Position numbers and translations under genes: made by a program. A stretch of DNA of 64,000 bases from Rhodanobacter denitrificans (GTDB lineage: Bacteria > Pseudomonadota > Gammaproteobacteria > Xanthomonadales > Rhodanobacteraceae), in the NCBI GenBank assembly GCA_003241385.1, contig QFPO01000023.1:29372-93371 (forward strand), read 5' to 3'. The notes under the pieces are model-generated. The model was not told the origin of the DNA. It was given only the letters and a program-made list of their open reading frames with translations, and searched no databases. Below are positions 24,330 to 32,893 of this stretch, one piece after another (position 1 is the first letter of the stretch; every line of letters begins with the position of its first letter).

Positions 24330-25335
24330 GCTGTCCGACCTCGCCAAGAAGTGGCTCTATGGTAGCGGCCTGCTCGGCCTCTACCACCGCCTGCGCAATC
24401 GCCGCACGCTGACGGTGATCATGTTCCACCGCGTGCTCGACCGGACCGACCCGCGCTGGCGCTCGTGCGATCCGGACTACACGCTCGAGGCCGACCTGCT
24501 CGACGCCTGCGTCGCGTTCTTTCGCCGCCACTACCGCATCGTCTCGGTCGAGGACGTGCTCGCGGCGCGACGCGACGGCACGCCGCTGCCGCCGCATGCG
24601 CTGCTGATCACGTTCGACGACGGCTGGTCCGACAATCACGACTACGCGCTGCCGCTGCTCGCGCGCGCCAACGTGCCAGGCCTGCTGTTCGTCGTCGCCG
24701 ACGTGATCGGCCGGCGCCTGGCGTTCTACCAGGAGCGCATCGTCGGCGGCTGGCGACTCGGCCGCCTGCGCGTCGCCGATCTCGCCGCGGCCGCCGGCTG
24801 CCCGGCCGACGACGAGAGCATCGACAGCCTGCGCCGCGTGATCGCGGCGATCGAGCGGCTCGACGAGGCCGAGCGCGCGCGCGTGCTCGCGCCATTCGCC
24901 GACGCGCTCGACGACGGCCTGCGCCACATGGTCACCTCCGGTGAGCTGGCCGCGCTCGAACGCGGCGGCATCGCGATCGGCACGCACGGCAAGACGCATA
25001 CGCCGATGCCGCGCGCGGCCGATCTGGACGCCGAACTTGCGGGCGCGCGCCACGCGGTCGCCGCGCACCTCGACGGCGGCCGCGCGCCGGAGACGATGTC
25101 GTTTCCACATGGCCGCTACGACGCGGTGATCGCCGAGCGCGCGCGTGCGGCCGGCTTCGAGCTGGTATTCACGAGCGACCCGACGATCAATCCGTCCGGG
25201 GACCGCCCGGGCTGGCTGCTCGGCCGGCTCGGCTTCGAACAGTCCGGCATCGTCGACCGTGCCGGCCGCTTCCGCCCCGACAAGCTCGCGCTGCATCTGT
25301 TCCGCCGGCCGATCCGCACGCTCGCGGCCGGTTGA
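24328..25335 (+). CDS. Polysaccharide deacetylase (NodB-like)
   Basis: A 335-residue carbohydrate esterase family 4 protein expected to remove N- or O-acetyl groups from a polysaccharide. It has LTVIMFHRVL near the N-terminus, the metal and catalytic motif LLITFDDGWSDNH (two Asp), the second metal motif IGTHGKTHTPM (His-x3-His) and SFPHGRYDAV. There is no signal peptide, so it probably acts in the cytoplasm or at the membrane face on lipid-linked intermediates. The central segment with ERIVGGWRLGRL is longer than in minimal NodB domains. It is divergent from the GT2 gene with overlapping start codons; in-frame ATG codons at about 24298-24303 offer a longer alternative. Confidence 0.88.
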   Translation: MLSDLAKKWLYGSGLLGLYHRLRNRRTLTVIMFHRVLDRTDPRWRSCDPDYTLEADLLDACVAFFRRHYRIVSVEDVLAARRDGTPLPPHALLITFDDGWSDNHDYALPLLARANVPGLLFVVADVIGRRLAFYQERIVGGWRLGRLRVADLAAAAGCPADDESIDSLRRVIAAIERLDEAERARVLAPFADALDDGLRHMVTSGELAALERGGIAIGTHGKTHTPMPRAADLDAELAGARHAVAAHLDGGRAPETMSFPHGRYDAVIAERARAAGFELVFTSDPTINPSGDRPGWLLGRLGFEQSGIVDRAGRFRPDKLALHLFRRPIRTLAAG

Positions 25336-25406
25336 CGACGCGTTCGGCGACGGACGGCCGGCCGTCACGGTCGCTGGACTGGTCTTGATCAGCGACAGAT
25401 CCACCC

Positions 25407-25880
25407 TCAGGCGGCCCGATCGGGCGTCGCGGTGCTGTCGTCGGCGCCGTACGGATCGGGCACGGCCGAGGCGACCGACGCGGTGTTGACGACATGGTCG
25501 CCGGCGTCGTCGGCCGGCACTGCGAACGTGACCTCGATCGCGGCCGAACCGCCGGCGCCGAGCGTGCCGGGTGCGCACGGGAAGCCGCTCGCGCGCGGCG
25601 CTGTCGCCGATACGAACGTCAGGCTGACCGGCGTCGGATCGTCGAGCATGATGCCCTGCGCGAACGACGGACCGGTCTTGGCGACGGTCACGTATAGCTG
25701 ACCGGCTTGCCCGCCGTCGCCGACACCGGACCAGTCTTCCCGACCGACACGTCGGCACTCGGGCCGGCGACCACGGTCGCGCTCGCGCTGTCGTTGCCGG
25801 CGTGGGTATCGGTCTGGCCGCTGGCGGTGCGCGTGGCCGTGTTGAACCATTTGCCGTCCTGCGCGACCGTCAACGAAGGT
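25407..25880 (-). pseudogene. Remnant of a DUF11-repeat surface protein gene, frameshifted
   Basis: Two overlapping minus-strand frames join into one DUF11-type sequence. Frame one carries AQDGKWFNTATRTASGQTD, AGNDSASATVVAGPSADVSV and GKTGPVSATAGKPVSYT, then stops. Frame two continues with VTVAKTGPSFAQGIMLDDP, LTFVSATAPRASGF and DHVVNTASVASAVPDPYGADD. Restoring one base after TATAC at about 25692 turns the junction into the expected VSYTVTVAKTGPS. The N-terminal part of the parent protein is missing upstream, so this is a truncated remnant of a large exoprotein. The 250 bases between it and the gene at 26130 show nothing recognisable. Confidence 0.8.
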
Positions 25881-26129
25881 TTCGTGCCAGAACGGTTAGA
25901 TCTGCGAACCCTTGGCCACGCCGACGAAATCGGGCACGCATCCGGACACGTGCGAAGGCCCTGCCCGTATACTTCCGGGCCTCTCGTCGAACGAGCTCGC
26001 GTCGCTCGTCCGAAGTCCGGTGTCGAGCGCAGCCCCGCGACCGGACCCGGCCCGAGAAGATCGCCGCCACTGCCAGGAGCGCAAAGATGAATGCCGGTCT
26101 CCGCTTCGCCGCCTTCCCGGGAGCCGTGC

Positions 26130-26423
26130 ATGCCGCATCCGCTTGAGGTGCATCTGCAGACCGGCTTCACCGGCCAGACCGTGCTGGTCGACCTCGACGG
26201 CCGCAGGCTCGCCGAGGTCGAGGCACGCACGCCGCTGCAACTGGGCCTCGCGCATCGGCTGACCGTGCAGGCCGATGTCGGCCAGACGCTGACGATCAGC
26301 GTGCCCGCGCGATCGCTGGTGCACCGCTACACGATCGGCGCCGGTGACGAGGTCGTCACCGTCAATCTCGACGATGCCGGTCTCCTCGTCGAACCTGCGC
26401 GCGAGCGCCCGGTATATTTCTGA
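26130..26423 (+). CDS. Small protein of unknown function upstream of the metzincin-like gene
   Basis: A 97-residue protein starting PHPLEVHLQTGFTGQTVLVD and ending EPARERPVYF. It is rich in alternating hydrophobic residues (LDGRRLAEVEARTPLQLGL, HRLTVQADVGQTLTISVP, VVTVNLDD), which suggests one all-beta domain. There is no signal peptide or membrane segment. GGGAG lies 6 bases before the ATG at 26130. It is 47 bases upstream of the large metalloprotease-like gene in the same direction, so an operon and a functional pairing, for example inhibitor, chaperone or carrier domain, are reasonable but unproven. No family was recognised. Confidence 0.65.
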   Translation: MPHPLEVHLQTGFTGQTVLVDLDGRRLAEVEARTPLQLGLAHRLTVQADVGQTLTISVPARSLVHRYTIGAGDEVVTVNLDDAGLLVEPARERPVYF

Positions 26424-26470
26424 CGCCGGACCCCAGGGACGCACTCACTGCAGCCATAAGGAATCACGCG

Positions 26471-28672
26471 ATGTCGAACCGCTCCGCCCCCGCTTCGATC
26501 GGCCAGGCGTCCCAGGACCAGGCCCCGTCTCTCGGTCAGGGTGCCGATTCCGGTCTTTCCGGAGCCGCGCCTGCCGGTGCAGCGGTCGACTCCGCGCTCG
26601 CACCGGCCGCTGCCGATTCGGGCCTGGGTCCGGCCCGCAATCTGCTGCTGAGCGGTCGCTACGGCTTCAAGCCGGCCAACCCGAAGGACGATCTGCTGGT
26701 GACCGTGCGCGTCGACGTCGACCGCTTCTTCCCACAGCACTGTCTGTCGGTCACGGTCTGGCGGCAGATCGCACGGACCACCGCCCACGTCGTCGCGCGC
26801 GTGACCTCCGACCAGGTACTCGGCCGCCACGTCCGCACGATCACCGCAACGGTCTTCTACCGCGACGGCGAGGCCCAGATGATGCCGGGCGACCGCATCG
26901 TGTTTCAGGCCTCCGGCACCGACATCCAGCAGGGCTATCAGGAGTTCGCACTGACGCTGGCGATCGCCGGCGCGCCCGAGCGGCGCTATCCGCTGGTGCT
27001 CGAGTCGCCGTACTTCGATCCGGTCGACCTGGAGGTCGACCGCGTCGAGAACGCCGGCGAGCCGGCACTGACCTATCACACGAACGCGCATCCGAATCGT
27101 CCGGCCAACCTGCCGACCGAGACGCTGTCGCTGGCGACGATCTATCAGCGCGCCGGGTTCGCGACCACGATGTCGCCGAACAGTCAGGTGATTCCGCTGT
27201 CGGCCGCCGGCGTCAACGGCACCTGGTCGACCGCCGAGCTGCACGACGCGATGGCGACCTACTGGTCACTCTATGCGAACCGTCCGCAGTGGGCGATGTG
27301 GATGCTTTATGCGGCTCGGCACGATCTGGGCCGCAACGTCGGCGGCCTGATGTTCGACGACATGGGCGCCAACCAGCGCCGCGGCGCGGCGATGTTCTCG
27401 GAGAGCTTCCTGTTCGACGCGCCGGCCGGTGACCCCGCTCCGAAGGCCTGGCGGCAGCGCATGCTGTTCTTCATCATGACGCACGAGATCGGCCACACCT
27501 TCAATCTGGCCCACTCGTTCCAGAAGGCCTTCGGTACCGGCCAGGGCGCGCCCGGCGATCCGTGGATCCCGTTGCAGAACGAGCCCGAGGCGCGCAGCTT
27601 CATGAACTACCCGTCGCTGGTCTCGGGCGGGCAGCAAGCGTTCTTCTCGGATTTCCGCTTCCGTTTCAGCGACGACGAACTGCTGTTCATGCGCCACGCG
27701 CCGCGGCGCTTCGTGCAGATGGGCAACAACCGCTGGTTCGTCGATCACGGCTTCGTCGCGCCCGAACTGATCGGCCTGCAGCCGGGCTGGCGGCTCGACA
27801 TCCGTCCCAATCGCGAACTGAACGTCTACCGGTTCCTCGAGCCGGTCACGCTCGAGTTCAAGCTGACCAACATCTCCGACGCGCCGGCCAGCTACGACGC
27901 CGACGCGCTCGTCGACGGCCATCATCTGACCGTCTTCATCCGGCGCGAAGGCGCGCCGACCGTGCAGTGGCGCCCGATGGCGACGCTGTGCATGGAAGAG
28001 CGTCAGGACACGCTCGCGCCCGGTGCGTCGATCTACGGCACGCAGATGGTCAGCGCCTGCTCGTCCGGCTGGCTGATCGATCAGCCCGGTTTCTATCAGA
28101 TCCAGGCCGTGCTCGACGTCGGGCTCTACAACGTGGTCTCGAACGTGCTGCGCATCTACGTCGCACCGTCGCGATCGTTCGAGGAGGATCGGCTCGCGCT
28201 CGACTACTTCAGCGAGGACGTCGGCCGCGCGCTGGTGTTCGGCGCGACGCCCGGACTGGCGCGCGCCGCCGTCACGCTCGAAGAACTGGTGCGGCGCTGC
28301 CCCGATCATGCCGCCGCGATACACGCGGCCGTCGCGCTCGCGACACCGAAGCTGCGCGACCACAAGCGCCTGGTCGCCGCGGATGATGGGAGCCTGGCGA
28401 TCCGCTGCGATCGCGCCGCGCCGGAAGCCGCGGCCGAGCAGATCGCGCCGCTGCTGCAGTCGCCGCAGGGCGCGGCCGACACGCTCGGCCACATCCCGTA
28501 CTTCGAGACGCTCGACCGCGTCGCCTCGGCATTGGACCAGGCCGGCGACGTGAAGAAGGCCCGCGACGTGCTGCAGACCTCGGTCGCGACGATGAAGCAG
28601 CGCGAGGTGCTGCCGTCGGTGATCCGCGGCGCCGAGCGCAAGCTCGACGCGGTCGACGCGCGGAAGAAGTGA
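26471..28672 (+). CDS. Metzincin-like zinc metalloprotease, large, without signal peptide
   Basis: A 733-residue protein. Residues 1-55 are Ala/Ser/Gly-rich and probably disordered. A beta-rich region of about 150 residues follows. The zinc motif HEIGHTFNLAHS is at 338-349 (ligands His338, His342 and His348; Glu339 as base), with Asn where metzincins usually have Gly. A Met-turn-like FMNYPS follows with Met378, which supports a metzincin fold. The part after residue 430 has a beta domain (LNVYRFLEPVTLEFKLTNIS) and a C-terminal helical region ending DAVDARKK. No Sec, Tat or lipoprotein signal is visible, which is odd for a protease of this type. The ATG at 26471 follows AAGGAA. Confidence 0.75.
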   Translation: MSNRSAPASIGQASQDQAPSLGQGADSGLSGAAPAGAAVDSALAPAAADSGLGPARNLLLSGRYGFKPANPKDDLLVTVRVDVDRFFPQHCLSVTVWRQIARTTAHVVARVTSDQVLGRHVRTITATVFYRDGEAQMMPGDRIVFQASGTDIQQGYQEFALTLAIAGAPERRYPLVLESPYFDPVDLEVDRVENAGEPALTYHTNAHPNRPANLPTETLSLATIYQRAGFATTMSPNSQVIPLSAAGVNGTWSTAELHDAMATYWSLYANRPQWAMWMLYAARHDLGRNVGGLMFDDMGANQRRGAAMFSESFLFDAPAGDPAPKAWRQRMLFFIMTHEIGHTFNLAHSFQKAFGTGQGAPGDPWIPLQNEPEARSFMNYPSLVSGGQQAFFSDFRFRFSDDELLFMRHAPRRFVQMGNNRWFVDHGFVAPELIGLQPGWRLDIRPNRELNVYRFLEPVTLEFKLTNISDAPASYDADALVDGHHLTVFIRREGAPTVQWRPMATLCMEERQDTLAPGASIYGTQMVSACSSGWLIDQPGFYQIQAVLDVGLYNVVSNVLRIYVAPSRSFEEDRLALDYFSEDVGRALVFGATPGLARAAVTLEELVRRCPDHAAAIHAAVALATPKLRDHKRLVAADDGSLAIRCDRAAPEAAAEQIAPLLQSPQGAADTLGHIPYFETLDRVASALDQAGDVKKARDVLQTSVATMKQREVLPSVIRGAERKLDAVDARKK

Positions 28673-28989
28673 CGGATCGCACCGCTCCGGCCCGCCGCTC
28701 GCTCGAGCCGCACGCAGCTGCCGCCGGAATCGGTCGCCGACGCGGCCGGTTCCGCGGCAGTCCCGCGCGAATCGCGGCGTCTGTCCGGTCTGCACGCTTG
28801 GCACGCCGACCGGCGACGAGGGAGCGCGAGGTCCGCGACGGCATCAGCGACCGATGCGCGCTGCAAGGCTGTATGCGCCGACGAGGACCCGCACGCAGGC
28901 GCGATGAGCGCGAACGGGCCAAAGAAGCGTCGATGGCCAAGTGAGCGTGGCTGCCGGCGAAGACACGGCAAGTGCTCGAACGAGAAAAA
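28673..28989. other. Intergenic region before tRNA-Phe
   Basis: About 315 bases between the metzincin-like gene and the tRNA end. No convincing frame or motif is present. The minus-strand sequence directly after the tRNA CCA end contains a short T-run (ATTTTTCTCG) that may help to end the tRNA transcript. Confidence 0.4.
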
Positions 28990-29065
28990 TGGTGGCCGGG
29001 GACGGAATCGAACCGCCGACACGGGGATTTTCAATCCCCTGCTCTACCAACTGAGCTACCCGGCC
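28990..29065 (-). tRNA. tRNA-Phe (anticodon GAA)
   Basis: Read on the minus strand, the 76-base gene has acceptor arms GGCCGGG and CCCGGCC, discriminator A and an encoded CCA end. The D arm is GCTCAGTTGGTAGAGC, the anticodon stem is GGGGA/TCCCC around loop TTGAAAA (anticodon GAA), and the T loop is GGTTCGAATCC. All arms pair in the standard way. Confidence 0.98.
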
Positions 29066-29143
29066 ACGCCGGCACGCGAAGTCGTCGTGCCTCCCTGCGG
29101 CGGACGGAGCGCGATGCGCGCCCGGGGTCCGGCGGGGCGCGCA

Positions 29144-29172
29144 ATCCTACAAGGTTCCTCGGGGCGTGTGAA
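29144..29172 (-). promoter_or_regulatory. Probable sigma-70 promoter of tRNA-Phe
   Basis: On the minus strand TTCACA (29172-29167), 17 bases and TAGGAT (29149-29144) form a promoter with good spacing, about 80 bases upstream of the tRNA 5' end. It implies a short 5' leader removed by RNase P. Confidence 0.5.
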
Positions 29173-29252
29173 CACCCCCGCGAGAAAAACCTCGTTCCAG
29201 ATGACGCGCGCGCTTGCTACGCTCGATGCCCACCCGCCATCAGGAGCCTCCA

Positions 29253-30344
29253 TTGGCCGACTGGATCGACCACGACGAACCCTTGCGCGAACTGGCCGCG
29301 TCCCTACCGCCGCTGATCGGCCTGGACACCGAGTTCATGCGCGTCGACACGTTCTATCCGAAGCTCGCGCTGGTGCAGCTCGCGCACGGTGCACAGACTG
29401 CACTGATCGACCCGCTCGCCGCCGACGTCGCCCTGCTCGGCGATGCCTTGTCGGCCGCGGACCGCGTCTGCGTGATGCACAGCGCCAGCGAAGACCTCGA
29501 AGCGCTGTCGGCGCCGGTGCCACGCGGGCTCGGCCAGTTGTTCGATACGCAGATCGCCGCGGCGTTCGCCGGACTCGGACCCGGACTCGGCTACCAGAAG
29601 CTGGTGTTCGAACTGACCGGCGTGCAACTGCCGAAGGCCGAGACCCGCTCGGACTGGCTGCGCCGTCCGCTTTCGCCCGAGCAGCTGGAGTACGCGACGC
29701 AGGACGTCACGCATCTGGCCGATCTGCACCGGCAGCTGTCCGAGCGGCTGTCCGCACGCGGCTACGAGGACTGGCATCGCGAGGACTGCCGCCGCATGGT
29801 CGAACGTGCCGGCCGACGCGAGCCCGATCCGCAGCCGCAGACGGCGTTGCGCGGTGCCGCCGGCTGGCCGGTCGAGAAGCAGGCGCTGCTGCGCCGCGCC
29901 CTGATCTGGCGCGACGTCACCGCGCGCGCGATCGACCGGCCGCGCTCGTGGCTGCTGGACGATCCGCGCGCGCTCGATCTCACGCAGCATCCGCCGTCCG
30001 GCAGCGAGGACCTGTTCCAGCGGACCAAGGGCCTGCGCGCGCTGCGCAGCGCGCAACGGGCCGAACTGCTCGAGGTGCTGACGCGCCCGCTGGAGCCGGC
30101 CGAGCTCGAGATCGAACCGATCCCGGCATTGCCGACGCCGGCCGACAAGCGCGCGATCGCCGCGATGAAAGCCTTCGTCAACGCCACCGCGGAACGGCTG
30201 GATCTGCCCGAAGGCCTGCTCTGCGCCAGACGGCATCTGGAGTCGCTGCTCGCCGGCGGCCGCTGGCCGGCCGCGCTCGAGGGCTGGCGGCGCGAGGTGC
30301 TGTATGCCGGCCTGATGGAGCGCTTGGCCGACCGCCCTCACTGA
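29253..30344 (+). CDS. rnd: Ribonuclease D
   Basis: RNase D is a 3'-5' exonuclease that trims tRNA precursors and other stable RNAs. The 363-residue product has the DEDDy motifs: GLDTEFMR (Asp and Glu), HSASEDLEAL (Asp) and YATQDVTHLADLH (Tyr and Asp), followed by the HRDC-type helical domains (RRALIWRDVTARAIDRPRSW and ADKRAIAAMKAFVNATAERL). The length fits E. coli RNase D (375). A TTG start at 29253 is chosen because AGGAG lies 6 bases upstream and the family N-terminus (ADWIDHDEPLREL) begins there; an ATG at 29226 lacks a ribosome binding site. It diverges from tRNA-Phe. Confidence 0.92.
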   Translation: MADWIDHDEPLRELAASLPPLIGLDTEFMRVDTFYPKLALVQLAHGAQTALIDPLAADVALLGDALSAADRVCVMHSASEDLEALSAPVPRGLGQLFDTQIAAAFAGLGPGLGYQKLVFELTGVQLPKAETRSDWLRRPLSPEQLEYATQDVTHLADLHRQLSERLSARGYEDWHREDCRRMVERAGRREPDPQPQTALRGAAGWPVEKQALLRRALIWRDVTARAIDRPRSWLLDDPRALDLTQHPPSGSEDLFQRTKGLRALRSAQRAELLEVLTRPLEPAELEIEPIPALPTPADKRAIAAMKAFVNATAERLDLPEGLLCARRHLESLLAGGRWPAALEGWRREVLYAGLMERLADRPH

Positions 30345-30372
30345 GCCGGTGTTGTGCGGCCGCACCGCGATC

Positions 30373-30396
30373 CGCCATCGCCATCGCCATCGCCAT
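30373..30396. repeat. Hexanucleotide tandem repeat (CGCCAT)4
   Basis: Four perfect copies of CGCCAT plus a partial fifth lie 26 bases upstream of the AidB-like gene start, between the stop of rnd and that ATG. Hexamer gain or loss would change the leader length only. Confidence 0.85.
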
Positions 30397-30421
30397 CGCA
30401 CCGTACCGAGAAGCCCAGCCG

Positions 30422-32092
30422 ATGAACGAGATCGCCGAGCGATTCCTGACGCACCGGGTCGAGAACCAGCCGCCGCCGCTGCCGCCGTACGATGCCTGGG
30501 CGACCGACCGGCCGCTGCGTGACGCGCTTGCGCGGGAAGGCGGCGGCTGGGCCGAGGACCGGCTGGCCGCGTTCGGTCCGGTCGTTGGCGGCGAGCTGAT
30601 GGCGCTCGGCGTCACGGCCAACGAGAACAGGCCGCGCTTCGTACCGTTCGACCGCTACGGCCACCGCATCGATGCGGTGAGATTCGATCCGGCCTATCAC
30701 GCGATCCTGTCGCTCGGCATCCGCCACGAGGTGCCGAGCTTCGCGTGGCGCAACGCCGGCCGGCGCGGCGCGCACGTCGCACGCGCGGCGCTGGCATATC
30801 TGCACAACCAGCCCGAGCAGGGCAACAACTGTCCGCTGACGATGACCTATGCCTCGGTCGCGGCGCTGCGCCGGCAAGGCGGCCTGGCCGAGGCGTGGAT
30901 CGAGCGGATTCTCTCGACCGAGTACGACCCGCGCGATCTGCCGGCCTGGCACAAGACCGGCAATACGATCGGCATGGGCATGACCGAGAAGCAGGGCGGA
31001 TCGGACGTGCGCGCCAACACGACGCGCGCGATGCCGGTCGAGGCGGCCGGACCGGAGCGCCTATATGCGCTGGTCGGCCACAAATGGTTCTTCTCGGCGC
31101 CGATGTGCGACGGCTTCCTCGTGCTGGCGCAGGCCGATGCGGGCCTGTCCTGCTTCCTGCTGCCGCGGTTCGCGCCGGACGGCAGCCGCAACGCGATCCG
31201 CCTGCAGCGGCTCAAGGACAAGCTCGGCGACTGGAGCAATGCCAGTTCCGAGGTCGAGTTCCAGGGCGCGGCGGCATGGCTGATCGGCGAGGAAGGCCGC
31301 GGCGTCGCGACGATTCTGGAGATGGTCGCGCTGACCCGTCTCGACTGCGCGATCGGCTCGGCCGCGATCATGCGCCAGGCGCTGGTGCAGGCCCTGCACC
31401 ATACGATGCATCGCCGCGCGTTCGGCCGTCGGCTGGTCGACCAGGCGCTGATGCGCAACGTGCTGGCCGATCTCGCGCTCGAATCGGAGGCCTCGATGGC
31501 GCTGGCGCTGCGCATCGCGCGTGCGGTCGACGATGCGCAGCACGATCCGCAGGCCGCGCCGCTGGCGCGGCTGATCACGGCGATCGGCAAGTACGCCGTC
31601 TGCAAGCGCTGCGCACCGTTCGTCAACGAGGCGCAGGAATGCCTCGGCGGCGCCGGCTATGTCGAGGAGTCGATGCTGCCGCGGCTGTACCGTCAGGCGC
31701 CGCTCAATTCGATCTGGGAAGGCAGCGGCAACGTGCAGTGCCTGGACGTGCTGCGCACGCTCGGACGCGAGCCGGCGAGCCTGGAGGCGTTCCTGGCCGA
31801 GATCGACCAGGCTGCGCCGCTGCATCCGCTGCTGCGCGAGGAGCGGCGGCGCCTCGGCGATCTGCTCGCATCCGCGCCGGCCGAACGGGAAACCCTCGCG
31901 CGCGTGCTGGTCGAGCGAATGGCCGTCGCGCTGCAGGCGGCGGTGCTGCTGCGCGGCGCGCCTGATGTCGTCTCGGACACGTTCTGCCGCGCGCGCCTCG
32001 GCGAACGTGACGTCCGCTGCTTCGGCACGCTGCCGGCCGATACGCCGTTCGGCGCGCTGATCGACCGCGCCTGGCCCGACGCGGTCGTCTGA
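30422..32092 (+). CDS. AidB-like acyl-CoA dehydrogenase family flavoprotein
   Basis: A 556-residue FAD protein of the AidB branch. AidB binds DNA and is linked to protection against alkylating agents, although its in vivo substrate is unclear. Diagnostic features are the long N-terminal region (FLTHRVENQPPPLPPYDAW, matching the NQPP opening of AidB), GMGMTEKQGGSDVRANTT, HKWFFSAPMCDGFLVLAQ, KDKLGDWSNASSEVEF and the C-terminal ECLGGAGYVEESMLPRLYRQAPLNSIWEGSGN motif, here noted in parts. The length fits AidB (541 in E. coli). No Ada or alkB gene is nearby. The ATG at 30422 is the first codon giving the family N-terminus; four CGCCAT repeats lie just upstream. Confidence 0.9.
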   Translation: MNEIAERFLTHRVENQPPPLPPYDAWATDRPLRDALAREGGGWAEDRLAAFGPVVGGELMALGVTANENRPRFVPFDRYGHRIDAVRFDPAYHAILSLGIRHEVPSFAWRNAGRRGAHVARAALAYLHNQPEQGNNCPLTMTYASVAALRRQGGLAEAWIERILSTEYDPRDLPAWHKTGNTIGMGMTEKQGGSDVRANTTRAMPVEAAGPERLYALVGHKWFFSAPMCDGFLVLAQADAGLSCFLLPRFAPDGSRNAIRLQRLKDKLGDWSNASSEVEFQGAAAWLIGEEGRGVATILEMVALTRLDCAIGSAAIMRQALVQALHHTMHRRAFGRRLVDQALMRNVLADLALESEASMALALRIARAVDDAQHDPQAAPLARLITAIGKYAVCKRCAPFVNEAQECLGGAGYVEESMLPRLYRQAPLNSIWEGSGNVQCLDVLRTLGREPASLEAFLAEIDQAAPLHPLLREERRRLGDLLASAPAERETLARVLVERMAVALQAAVLLRGAPDVVSDTFCRARLGERDVRCFGTLPADTPFGALIDRAWPDAVV

Positions 32093-32134
32093 CTCGGACA
32101 GATGCGCCCGGATGGCCGGGCGGTGGAACCGGCC

Positions 32135-32695
32135 TCAGTCGGCCGGCGTCACGCTGACGCGCACGCGCATGCGCTCGCCCGGGTCGTAGTCCAGACGCGA
32201 CATGAACACGTCACCGCGATAGCGGTACTGCACGTCGTAGCCGGCGATGCGCCGTTCCTCGACCGTGTCGTGGATCGTGCGGCAGCGCGTTTCGGTATCG
32301 GTGTAGTAGCGGTCGTTGCGGCCGCCGATGTTGTTGCCGATCGCGCCGCCGGCGACCGCGCCGGCGACCGTGGCGGCCTTGCGGCCGTCGCCTTTGCCGA
32401 CGGTGTTGCCGAGCACGCCGCCGACGATCGCACCGAGCACCGTACCACCGGTGCGGTTGCTGGTGTCGCGGTGCTCGACCTCGGTTTCGTAGCATTCCTC
32501 GCGCGGCCGCGCGCTGCGGATCTGCTCGTAGATCGGATCGACGCGCAGCACGTCGGCCCATACGAACTTGACGTTGTCGTCGTAACCGTCGCCGCGGCCG
32601 ACCTCGTACGGCGGCGCTTCCTGGGCGTGGGCCTGCGACATCCCCAGCGTCCCGACCAGGGCGACCGACAGACCGCATAGCGCGAACATCTTCAT
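32135..32695 (-). CDS. Glycine-zipper envelope protein (17 kDa surface antigen-like)
   Basis: A 186-residue protein with a Sec signal (ALCGLSVALVGTLGMSQAHA). In the middle is a glycine-zipper pair, GGTVLGAIVGGVLGN and AATVAGAVAGGAIGNNIGG, typical of the rickettsial 17 kDa antigen/YmgG-like family of envelope proteins. The N-terminal mature part is polar (VGRGDGYDDNVKFVWADVLRV), and the C-terminal part has paired cysteines around ECYETEVEH and TRCRTIHD, then a beta-like tail. No lipobox is present. Such proteins associate with the outer membrane, but the role is unclear. It converges with the AidB-like gene and diverges from cysS. Confidence 0.85.
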   Translation of the reverse strand: MKMFALCGLSVALVGTLGMSQAHAQEAPPYEVGRGDGYDDNVKFVWADVLRVDPIYEQIRSARPREECYETEVEHRDTSNRTGGTVLGAIVGGVLGNTVGKGDGRKAATVAGAVAGGAIGNNIGGRNDRYYTDTETRCRTIHDTVEERRIAGYDVQYRYRGDVFMSRLDYDPGERMRVRVSVTPAD

Positions 32696-32860
32696 CTACA
32701 TCTCCGAATCGGGGCGGGACCTGACCTGCACGATCTGCGTCGGGCGAAGCCGTGTACCAATGTGCGCGAAATTAAAGCAGTCGATCGCTGAATCATCGCC
32801 CAAGATACTGCCCGCTCAGGAGTTTTTACAATCCCAAACAAGTCGCCCATGGCGAGCTGT

Positions 32861-32866
32861 TATGAT
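32861..32866 (+). promoter_or_regulatory. Putative -10 element of cysS
   Basis: TATGAT (five of six consensus bases) lies 27 bases before the cysS ATG. The -35 is not clear; TTTACA further upstream at 32825-32830 is too far for normal spacing. Confidence 0.4.
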
Positions 32867-32893
32867 GCGGCGAAGCAACACGACAGCCCCCGA

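Noticed and set aside
25896..26444. A 182-residue minus-strand frame ending CVPDFVGVAKGSQI
   Set aside because: Most of it is antisense to the better-supported gene at 26130-26423, and the ending alone is not enough for a call.
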